This document shows, piece by piece, positions 1-4,930 of a stretch of 10,013 nucleotides of DNA. Position 1 is the first letter of the stretch, and every line of letters starts with the position of its first letter. Source of the stretch: Thermoplasmata archaeon (GTDB lineage Archaea; Thermoplasmatota; Thermoplasmata; WALJ01); contig JALSOU010000122.1 of the NCBI GenBank assembly GCA_026986305.1, positions 1 to 10,013 on the forward strand, given 5' to 3'. Below the pieces are notes generated by a model, which saw nothing but the letters and a program-made list of their open reading frames with translations, had not been told where the DNA came from and did no database searches. The translations under genes were made by a program, and so were the position numbers.

Positions 1-1224
1 GGAGGTGGCGTAGCATCCTTTCGGAAGCCAGAATGATAACCTTATAGTCTCAGGTTCAAATGAGATTTTAAGATCATTCACAGGGGATAGGAGCGCTCTC
101 CTTCCACCTCTGGAGCTGAGGAATTGAAGGTCGGTAAATATGAAATCCTCAGGCCTTACATCCTCACTATCCAAAATTTCTCTCTCAATATCGCCCTGAA
201 TGCCTTTAGCAAATACAGGCTCAGAACCGAATATCATTCCTGTTGGAACTGCTTTTCCCTCCCTGAACCTCTTTCTTATGCGCTCCAAATTGTGATCCTT
301 AACATCAAAAAGCTCCCTTTCCTTGATTATTCCCCTCTCAATACCCATCACCATATCGCCAATCTCAATCTCAAAGCCGTGCTCCATTCTTTTGCTGAGC
401 ATCCTGTTGAAAAGATAGGATTGATATGCGTGTATGAACATCCTAGCCAGATTATCAGGTAGTATTGATATAGCTCCGGCGTAATCCTCTGGATGCTCCG
501 ATAGGTAATTGAGCATGGCCCTCTCAAACATAAGATTTGCGGGAAACAGCTTTAAAGCTCCCTTAACATCCCCTGTCTCCTGAAAGTACTTTCTGGCTTC
601 ATATGCCTCTTCCCCCTCAATCTCGCTGGGATTTCCCAGATATGTCTCCACCGCCTTCTTGTAATCCCTTTTCACTATCAGCTTCCCTATTATGTGTGTT
701 ATTGGCCTTACTGAGCCGAACCTCTGCACACCGAAGAAATTCGGAAACAATCCTGTGGATTTTATGGTTTCAAAGGTGCATAATGCCCCTTCTTCAGCCC
801 CTTCATCTATCTCCCTTATGATGACCTCAAATCTATTGCCTATCAGATCTCCTAAAAAAACAGGTTTTGAAACCCTGTATGCCCTCACTATGCTCACATC
901 CCTTATCCTCAACCCCATAATATCCTCAATGGGGGCGTCAAATACCATCACCTGCGTGGTTATGGCCCTCTTGTCCTTTGTCCCTGCGAAGTATATCCTT
1001 TTCCTGCTTATGCGGAGCGCTCTAGATAACTGCCTAACCAGTCTGTTCGTCTCCCAGTTTCTGGACCTCACGAATGCCAGAGTATATCTTCCCCCAGGGT
1101 CCTCCTGAATATCTGCGGGAATCTCCTCAACTATGAAATCCTCAGGAAAGACCTTGAGCCTTCCTCCTGTGCCCCTGCATCTCCCTGAAATATACCCAGA
1201 TATGCCTATCTCGGCTTCGCTCAT
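1..1224 (-). CDS. truD: tRNA pseudouridine synthase D, archaeal type (3' end cut by window edge)
   Basis: I translated this frame directly from the minus strand; it is open from the ATG at 1224 to base 1, giving 408 codons without a stop. TruD enzymes isomerise a uridine in tRNA (U13 in the bacterial enzyme) to pseudouridine. The catalytic motif FAGTKDKRAITTQ is at about residues 79-91, with the catalytic Asp expected at D84. The family segment FPNFFGVQRFGS follows in mid-protein. The last visible residues, FWLPKGCYATS, match the usual C-terminal end (typically continuing LLRE), so only a few residues should be missing. The start codon overlaps the rpoL stop as ATGA, which indicates translational coupling and one transcript from the rpoL promoter. 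Family assignment is very secure. The exact target uridine in archaea is inferred from the family. Confidence 0.95.
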   Translation of the reverse strand, partial: MSEAEIGISGYISGRCRGTGGRLKVFPEDFIVEEIPADIQEDPGGRYTLAFVRSRNWETNRLVRQLSRALRISRKRIYFAGTKDKRAITTQVMVFDAPIEDIMGLRIRDVSIVRAYRVSKPVFLGDLIGNRFEVIIREIDEGAEEGALCTFETIKSTGLFPNFFGVQRFGSVRPITHIIGKLIVKRDYKKAVETYLGNPSEIEGEEAYEARKYFQETGDVKGALKLFPANLMFERAMLNYLSEHPEDYAGAISILPDNLARMFIHAYQSYLFNRMLSKRMEHGFEIEIGDMVMGIERGIIKERELFDVKDHNLERIRKRFREGKAVPTGMIFGSEPVFAKGIQGDIEREILDSEDVRPEDFIFTDLQFLSSRGGRRALLSPVNDLKISFEPETIRLSFWLPKGCYATS

Positions 1225-1487
1225 GCATTCAGCCCTTCCAGAGCATCCCTGTACTGCTTGGAGAGGGCCTTGGCCGCCTTTTTAAGGGCGTTCTGAGGCT
1301 TTCCCTTGTTCACCCTGACATATATCCTCGGAAGGTCTATCTGCGGGTGCTTTCTGTGGTACTTCACCTCTTCAACCTCTTCCATCTTCAAAAGCTGGTG
1401 TATGAATGGCTGTATCAGGGTCTCGTCTGGCTCGGATATCTCAAGCTCCATGAAGTCCTTTCCTTTCTCTATGAGTTTCATCTTCAT
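1221..1487 (-). CDS. rpoL: DNA-directed RNA polymerase subunit Rpo11 (RpoL)
   Basis: This 88-residue protein is the small archaeal polymerase subunit that pairs with Rpo3 in the assembly platform, the counterpart of eukaryotic RPB11 and the bacterial alpha N-terminal domain. Diagnostic features are an early acidic stretch (MELEISEPDETL), the helix LIQPFIHQLL, and the strand region HPQIDLPRIYVRV, where the family has HPxxxxPxxYV(R/K)T. I chose the ATG at 1487. A longer reading from TTG at 1502 adds five residues, but the TATA-like box at 1513-1519 would then lie only about 14 nt from the start. From 1487 the spacing is about 29 nt, which fits an almost leaderless message. The gene is first in an operon with truD, overlapping it by 4 nt. 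Confidence 0.94.
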   Translation of the reverse strand: MKMKLIEKGKDFMELEISEPDETLIQPFIHQLLKMEEVEEVKYHRKHPQIDLPRIYVRVNKGKPQNALKKAAKALSKQYRDALEGLNA

Positions 1488-1512
1488 ATTATCGCTCTCC
1501 AATCTCAGGATG

Positions 1513-1519
1513 TTTTAAA
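1513..1519 (-). promoter_or_regulatory. TATA-like box for rpoL-truD
   Basis: On the minus strand the sequence reads CTTTAAAAC, a good archaeal TATA-like box. Its centre is about 29 nt before the chosen rpoL ATG at 1487, so transcription should begin within a few bases of that start codon. It lies back to back with the asd promoter on the other strand, about 24 bp away centre to centre. The assignment is by sequence and spacing only. Confidence 0.6.
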
Positions 1520-1535
1520 GGTTTCTGTGGATAGA

Positions 1536-1543
1536 CATATAAG
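1536..1543 (+). promoter_or_regulatory. TATA box for asd-pssA
   Basis: The sequence CATATAAG is centred about 24 nt before the asd ATG at 1564. That spacing places transcription initiation at or next to the start codon, so the message is probably leaderless. The intergenic stretch 1488-1563 therefore carries two divergent core promoters in 76 bp and no room for a gene. Confidence 0.65.
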
Positions 1544-1563
1544 CACAACTCTATTCTAAACCG

Positions 1564-2199
1564 ATGCTCTCCATAGCCAGAGATTCTGAGACTCTAATCA
1601 TGGCACCCCTCTTACTGGGCCTTACATGGCTCGCACTCGGCCTCATAGCTTGGCCCCTGCACTTCTGGATTCATCTGACAGCTTTTTCCATATTCATGCT
1701 CACTTCCCTCTTTTTTCTCATCTTTTTCAGGGACCCTGAGAGGAAAATACCTCCTGAAGGCATAGTTTCTCCAGCTGATGGTGTTGTGAAGTTCGTGGAA
1801 TACAGGGACAATAGGGTGAGAATAGGAATTTTCATGAACATATATGATGTGCATGTAAACAGAGCGCCTATCTCTGGGAAAATAGAGGACATAAGGCATG
1901 TTTTCGGCTCATATATCCCAGCCTTCAAAAAGGACTCTGAGAGGAATGAGCGCACATACATAACCATGGAAACATCTATCGGAAGGGTGGAGGTGGTGCA
2001 GATTGCAGGAGCTCTCGTTAGAAGGATAGTAAGATATGTTTCCGAGGGTGATGAGGTGAAGAAAGGTCAGAGGATAGGGATGATACGCTTCGGATCAAGG
2101 GTTGATGTCATATTGCCATCAGACAGGGTTAAGATTATAGCGGAGGAAGGAGATAGGGTTAAGGCAGGAGAGAGTGTAATTGCGCTCCTCAGGGATTAG
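1564..2199 (+). CDS. asd: Archaetidylserine decarboxylase (PSD-A type phosphatidylserine decarboxylase proenzyme)
   Basis: The 211-residue membrane-anchored enzyme should decarboxylate archaetidylserine to archaetidylethanolamine. Two hydrophobic helices at about residues 13-30 and 35-55 lead into the family signature FFRDPERKIP (54-63) and SPADGVV (69-75). These are followed by DVHVNRAPISG (95-105), SERNER (125-130) and QIAGALVRRIV (146-156). The self-cleavage site is FGSRVD at 176-181. S178 should become the N-terminal pyruvoyl group of the small subunit, leaving a short C-terminal chain of about 34 residues. The GS(R) site and short length match the compact PSD-A group rather than the longer LGST-type enzymes. 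The start codon sits about 24 nt after a TATA box. The neighbour pssA supplies its substrate. Ether-lipid specificity is inferred from the archaeal context. Confidence 0.93.
   Translation: MLSIARDSETLIMAPLLLGLTWLALGLIAWPLHFWIHLTAFSIFMLTSLFFLIFFRDPERKIPPEGIVSPADGVVKFVEYRDNRVRIGIFMNIYDVHVNRAPISGKIEDIRHVFGSYIPAFKKDSERNERTYITMETSIGRVEVVQIAGALVRRIVRYVSEGDEVKKGQRIGMIRFGSRVDVILPSDRVKIIAEEGDRVKAGESVIALLRD
2166..2170 (+). promoter_or_regulatory. Shine-Dalgarno site inside asd that sets the pssA TTG start
   Basis: AGGAG, continuing as AGAG, lies 9 nt before the TTG at 2180. The in-frame codon just before that TTG is a TAA stop, so TTG is the first possible codon of this frame. No nearby in-frame ATG or GTG precedes the conserved N-terminal region. 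A ribosome binding site within the end of asd suggests coupled translation. Confidence 0.6.
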
Positions 2200-2896
2200 A
2201 CTGGTTTCCAGAGCGGACATCGCCTCGGGATTAAACGGGCTTTCAGGGTTTGCAGCAGTGATATTCTTCGTTAGCGATGAGATCCTTTTAGGTTCATTCT
2301 TCGTGATGATCTCCATACTTCTGGACGGTCTGGACGGAATTCTGGCGAGAAAATACGGAGCGCTCCACGGAAGGGGTCCCCAGATAGATTCTGTGGCTGA
2401 CACCATATCATTCTGCGTTGCACCTGCAACTGCGCTCTACTCAGCATTCTATGTGAAAAGCGATCCAAATTCTTTCCTATCTGTTTTAACGATTATATCC
2501 TCTTCAGCCATAGTTTTCACAGGAATAGTGCGCCTCGGAGAATTCACGGATTCAGGCTATGCTCTGGATTATTTCAGCGGGATGCCCACTCCTGCCGCTG
2601 CTCTCACTGTTATCAGCTCAATCCTATTTTTCAAAGAGATGTTGCCTTTTCCTCTGGCAGGTCCTCTAATCGGCATAATCGTCTCAGGCCTAATGGTGAC
2701 CAGCATAGGATATCCTAAAATGAAAGGATCTCTTGAGCTCCTGTCCGCTTTCATAATCCTCTATATGGCGATATCCTTTCTCGCAACTTTTTCTCGTATT
2801 TCATGCGCTCTCTCATGGAGCGCTCCTGCTGTTGGATTGGGAGCTTCCGCAATATATGCCATAGCTGGCCCTTTTTATCAGAGATTTAGGGGCTGA
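2180..2896 (+). CDS. pssA: Archaetidylserine synthase (CDP-alcohol phosphatidyltransferase family)
   Basis: This 238-residue integral membrane protein should transfer serine onto CDP-archaeol, releasing CMP and making archaetidylserine. The complete CDP-alcohol phosphotransferase signature is present: D49, D52-G53, A56-R57, G66, D70 and D74, in the order DxxDGxxARx8GxxxDxxxD. The downstream GMPTPAAA segment resembles phosphatidylserine synthases more than the phosphatidylglycerolphosphate or inositol members. Several hydrophobic stretches after the motif are consistent with a six-helix protein. The start is TTG at 2180, supported by AGGAG 9 nt upstream, and it overlaps the end of asd by 20 nt. 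The neighbouring decarboxylase strongly supports serine as the acceptor alcohol. The family is certain; substrate identity is inferred from context and sequence flavour. Confidence 0.9.
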   Translation: MRSSGIRLVSRADIASGLNGLSGFAAVIFFVSDEILLGSFFVMISILLDGLDGILARKYGALHGRGPQIDSVADTISFCVAPATALYSAFYVKSDPNSFLSVLTIISSSAIVFTGIVRLGEFTDSGYALDYFSGMPTPAAALTVISSILFFKEMLPFPLAGPLIGIIVSGLMVTSIGYPKMKGSLELLSAFIILYMAISFLATFSRISCALSWSAPAVGLGASAIYAIAGPFYQRFRG

Positions 2897-2916
2897 GACT
2901 TAGAATCCCAAAACGA

Positions 2917-2922
2917 TATAAA
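2917..2922 (+). promoter_or_regulatory. TATA box for the AMP-forming acyl-CoA ligase gene
   Basis: TATAAA is embedded in an A-rich stretch (AAAACGATATAAAGC). Its centre is about 25 nt before base 2944, the likely transcription start. That leaves a leader of only about 8 nt before the ATG at 2952. The gene therefore seems to have its own promoter rather than being read only from asd-pssA. Confidence 0.6.
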
Positions 2923-2941
2923 GCATTCATCTATGGTGGGA

Positions 2942-2955
2942 CCGTGATATCATGG
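2942..2955 (+). promoter_or_regulatory. Imperfect palindrome across the transcription and translation start of the ligase gene
   Basis: CCGTGATATCATGG is a 14-bp inverted repeat with six of seven half-site positions matching. Its core TGATATCA is a perfect palindrome. It begins about 20 nt downstream of the TATA box and contains the ATG start codon, a position where a bound dimeric repressor would block transcription. No regulator gene is visible nearby, so an operator role is only inferred, and chance remains possible for a site this short. Confidence 0.25.
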
Positions 2956-4574
2956 TAGAGACCATAGGAGACCTTCTGAAAAAGCAGGCTGAGAGGTTCC
3001 CTGAGAGGCTAGCTGTTAAGTTCGGAGATAGGGAAATAACATACAGGGAACTGGATGAGATGGTTGATAGGCTGGCATATGCCCTGTTCAAGATGGGCGT
3101 GAAGAAAGGAGACAAGGTTGGCCTGTGGATGCAGAACATACCTGAGTGGGTGGTCGGCTGGTTTGCCATACCCAGAATAGGCGCTGTTGTAGTTCCCATG
3201 GACACATGGTACAAGCCATCTGAGGCAGAGTACATCCTAGGACATTCGGAGTCCGTGGCAGTTATAACTGCAGAGAGGCACGGAAAGGTTGATTTCATAG
3301 GTATGCTCTCTGAGATAAGGGATAAGCTTCCAGATCTGAAAAACACCATAGTTGTTGGAAAAGCTCCTGACTGGGGAATATCCTTTGAAGATGCCCTGAA
3401 AATGGGAGAAGGCTGGGATAAGGATGAGGAATACGAGAAAAGGAAGAAAGCTCTGGACCTTGACGATGTGACCTTCATCCTCTATACCTCAGGAACAACT
3501 GGAAAACCGAAGGGAGCCATGCTTACACACTACAACATAGTGCAGAACGCCCTTGACACAGCCAATACCCTGAGAGCCACGGAAGAGGATAGGTATCTGG
3601 TGCAGGTGCCGTTCAGCCACTGCTTCGGCTGTGTTCTCGGGATAACTGCGGCTGTGAACAAAGGCTCAGCTATAATACCTCTCCCGGTGTTCACACCTGA
3701 AAACAGCCTGAAGGCCATTGAGGAAAATAAGGCCACCGTAGTCCACGGAGTTCCCACGATGTTCATAAGGATGCTTGAGGTCCTTAAAAACAAGAAGTAC
3801 GACATGAGCTCCATGAGGACAGGAATAATGGCCGGCGCTCCCTGCCCTGTTGAAGTCGTTAAAGCGGTAAAGAGCGAGATGAACATGGATGTGCTCATAG
3901 CCTATGGGCTGACTGAGGCTTCACCTGTAATCACAATGACCAGCTTTGATGACAGCGATGAGCTTAAAGCGGAAACTGTTGGAAGAACGATTCCGGGAGT
4001 ATGCGTAAAGATAGTGGATGAGAACCGCAAAGAGGTGCCGATAGGTGAGATGGGAGAGCTTGCGTGCAGGGGATACAATGTGATGAAAGGATACTTCAAG
4101 AGACCGGATGCAACAGCCGAAACCATTGATGAAGAGGGCTGGCTTTACACAGGGGACCTTGCGACAATTGACAAATACGGCTATGTGAGAATAGTTGGAA
4201 GAAAGAAGGAGATGATCATAGTCGGAGGGTTCAATGTTTATCCCAGAGAGATAGAGGAGTATATCAGGGAATTTGACAAGGTTCAGGATGTGGCTGTTGC
4301 AGGCGTTCCTGACAAAGAGCTGGGAGAAGTGGTAGGTGCGGCGGTTATCCCCAGAGAAGGCGTTGAAATAGATCCCATAGAGATAGTGGACTTCTGCTAC
4401 GGAAAAATAGCGAGCGCCAAGGTTCCGAGGTATGTGATAATCGTAGATGAGCTGCCGATAAGCGGAAGAGGAAAGGTGCAGAAGTTCCGCCTCACAGAGA
4501 TATTCAAGGAGAAGATAGAGAAAGGAGAGATAGAAAAGCTGGTTCCAACAGCCGTGAAAAACAAGAAGAAATAA
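2952..4574 (+). CDS. AMP-forming acyl-CoA synthetase (fatty acid/carboxylate--CoA ligase)
   Basis: The 540-residue protein belongs to the ANL adenylating superfamily. It activates a carboxylate with ATP to an acyl-AMP and then transfers the acyl group to CoA. All core motifs are intact: YTSGTTGKPKG at 178-188, YGLTE at 318-322, YTGD at 399-402, GRKKEMIIVGGFNVYP at about 416-431, and the C-terminal PISGRGKVQKFRL with the adenylation lysine expected at K508. The C-terminal tail is lysine-rich. It most resembles FadD-like medium- to long-chain acyl-CoA ligases, but chain length cannot be read from sequence alone. It stands alone, with its own TATA box and T tract, between the lipid head-group genes and a tRNA gene. 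No beta-oxidation genes are visible, so its pathway is open. Confidence 0.92.
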   Translation: MVETIGDLLKKQAERFPERLAVKFGDREITYRELDEMVDRLAYALFKMGVKKGDKVGLWMQNIPEWVVGWFAIPRIGAVVVPMDTWYKPSEAEYILGHSESVAVITAERHGKVDFIGMLSEIRDKLPDLKNTIVVGKAPDWGISFEDALKMGEGWDKDEEYEKRKKALDLDDVTFILYTSGTTGKPKGAMLTHYNIVQNALDTANTLRATEEDRYLVQVPFSHCFGCVLGITAAVNKGSAIIPLPVFTPENSLKAIEENKATVVHGVPTMFIRMLEVLKNKKYDMSSMRTGIMAGAPCPVEVVKAVKSEMNMDVLIAYGLTEASPVITMTSFDDSDELKAETVGRTIPGVCVKIVDENRKEVPIGEMGELACRGYNVMKGYFKRPDATAETIDEEGWLYTGDLATIDKYGYVRIVGRKKEMIIVGGFNVYPREIEEYIREFDKVQDVAVAGVPDKELGEVVGAAVIPREGVEIDPIEIVDFCYGKIASAKVPRYVIIVDELPISGRGKVQKFRLTEIFKEKIEKGEIEKLVPTAVKNKKK

Positions 4575-4576
4575 AC
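4569..4576 (+). promoter_or_regulatory. Possible TATA box of the tRNA-Leu gene
   Basis: AAATAAAC overlaps the stop codon of the ligase gene and is centred about 24 nt before the first tRNA base at 4596. This is the spacing expected for an archaeal tRNA promoter. The match is only moderate, and the box lies upstream of the T tract at 4588-4593. Confidence 0.35.
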
Positions 4577-4587
4577 CCATTCCCATC

Positions 4588-4593
4588 TTTTTT
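4588..4593 (+). terminator. T6 tract, likely terminator of the acyl-CoA ligase gene
   Basis: Six consecutive T residues follow the ligase stop codon by 13 nt and end just before the tRNA. Archaeal polymerase can stop at such T tracts without a hairpin. No stable stem is evident upstream, so this is a tract-type call. Confidence 0.4.
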
Positions 4594-4595
4594 GA

Positions 4596-4677
4596 GCAGG
4601 GGTAGCCAAGCTGGAAACGGCGCAGGACTTAAGATCCTGTCCTCAGTGGTTCGTGGGTTCGAATCCCACCCCCTGCA
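4596..4677 (+). tRNA. tRNA-Leu (anticodon UAA)
   Basis: The 82-nt gene folds into a type II tRNA. The acceptor stem is GCAGGGG with CCCCTGC, followed by discriminator A4677. The D stem is GCC/GGC. The anticodon stem is CAGGA/TCCTG around loop CTTAAGA, giving anticodon UAA at 4630-4632. A long variable arm of 13 nt (4640-4652) and a T arm GTGGG-TTCGAAT-CCCAC complete it. The long variable arm and the UAA anticodon identify leucine decoding UUA/UUG. CCA is not encoded; CTC follows the discriminator, so CCA would be added after transcription. No intron is visible. The 3' end is duplicated downstream (see the repeat entries). Confidence 0.96.
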
Positions 4678-4722
4678 CTCATTTCATTCGTGCAGGAGGC
4701 TTACTCGCATCGTAGATGCTCG
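4664..4722 (+). repeat. tRNA-tail repeat unit 1 (59 bp, begins inside tRNA-Leu)
   Basis: The first unit starts at T4664 in the tRNA T arm, so its first 14 bases are the real tRNA 3' end. The 45 bases after the tRNA are unique to the array. It can form hairpin H1 (CCCCCTGCAC at 4669-4678 with GTGCAGGAGG at 4690-4699, 9 of 10 pairs, 11-nt loop) and hairpin H2 (GCATC-GTA-GATGC at 4707-4719). The following unit is an identical copy at an exact 59-bp period. Confidence 0.93.
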
Positions 4723-4781
4723 TCCCACCCCCTGCACTCATTTCATTCGTGCAGGAGGCTTACTCGCATCGTAGATGCTCG
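4723..4781 (+). repeat. tRNA-tail repeat unit 2 (59 bp, identical to unit 1)
   Basis: Every base matches unit 1 as read from the sequence. It contains the tRNA tail TCCCACCCCCTGCA without the rest of the tRNA. The bases before it, CTCG, keep the TCG of the tRNA T loop but lack the following AA. Hairpins H1 and H2 recur at 4728-4758 and 4766-4778. Perfect identity suggests a recent duplication or gene conversion. Confidence 0.92.
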
Positions 4782-4850
4782 TCCCACCCCCTGCACTTCT
4801 AGCCTTTTATCCTCAAAAGGCAGACTCAAAAAATACTCCGTATTTTTTCG
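4782..4850 (+). repeat. tRNA-tail repeat unit 3 (variant, 69 bp)
   Basis: The first 16 bases (TCCCACCCCCTGCACT) are identical to units 1 and 2, then the sequence changes completely. It still has two stem-loops. GCCTTTT pairs with AAAAGGC at 4802-4821 around a 6-nt loop. After AGACTC, AAAAAATAC pairs with GTATTTTTT at 4828-4848 around TCC. The unit ends in CG directly before the next TCCCA, as in units 1 and 2. Confidence 0.8.
4828..4848 (+). terminator. A/T-rich hairpin with T6 run inside repeat unit 3
   Basis: Nine base pairs (AAAAAATAC with GTATTTTTT) around a three-base TCC loop end in six T residues. On the plus strand this could terminate a transcript extending from tRNA-Leu through the repeats. 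Because the stem is A/T-rich, the T run rather than the stem may be the active part. It is also the H2 position of the repeat unit. Confidence 0.45.
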
Positions 4851-4899
4851 TCCCAGCCCATGCACTCATTCCTTTTATCCTCAAAAGGCAGAGTCGCCA
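4851..4899 (+). repeat. tRNA-tail repeat unit 4 (degenerate, right end uncertain)
   Basis: TCCCAGCCCATGCACTCATT matches the head of unit 1 at 18 of 20 positions. The following CCTTTT-ATCCTC-AAAAGG stem-loop (4871-4888) and CAGAGTC are nearly the same as in unit 3. After about 4899 the similarity stops and the core promoter of the next gene begins, so the last unit looks truncated or was used as raw material for that promoter region. Confidence 0.7.
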
Positions 4900-4903
4900 A
4901 AAC

Positions 4904-4912
4904 CTATATATG
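4904..4912 (+). promoter_or_regulatory. TATA box for the aCPSF2-like gene
   Basis: CTATATATG is centred about 23 nt before the GTG at 4931, so the message is probably leaderless. This promoter begins within a few bases of the last repeat unit. It also overlaps an in-frame ATG at 4910, which argues against that ATG being the translation start. Confidence 0.6.
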
Positions 4913-4930
4913 CCCCATCTATGGGAGGGC

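Noticed and set aside
124..1108. Plus-strand open frames at 124-462, 603-821 and 692-1108
   Set aside because: They are antisense to truD, whose conserved motifs on the minus strand explain the whole region.
1488..1502. TTG at 1502 as the rpoL start
   Set aside because: It is only about 14 nt from the TATA-like box, so it would probably not be transcribed. ATG 1487 fits the family N-terminus and the spacing.
3921..4586. 221-codon minus-strand open frame
   Set aside because: It is antisense to the C-terminal half of the acyl-CoA ligase and resembles no family.
4592..4774. Short open frame running through tRNA-Leu and the first repeats, with a second one at 4690-4989
   Set aside because: They are translations of a tRNA and its repeats, with no RBS and no protein-like composition.
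4664..4899. CRISPR array
   Set aside because: Only about four units exist, the first begins inside a tRNA gene, the first two units including their spacer part are identical, and no cas gene is visible.
4914..4925. CCCATCTATGGG inverted repeat before the RNase start
   Set aside because: Its stem of four to five pairs with a tiny loop is too short to call an operator or a fourth hairpin of the array.
4775..4930. N-terminal extension of the RNase by 52 residues
   Set aside because: It would translate the repeat units and cross the TATA box. Family similarity begins at KFRFLGG, right after GTG 4931.
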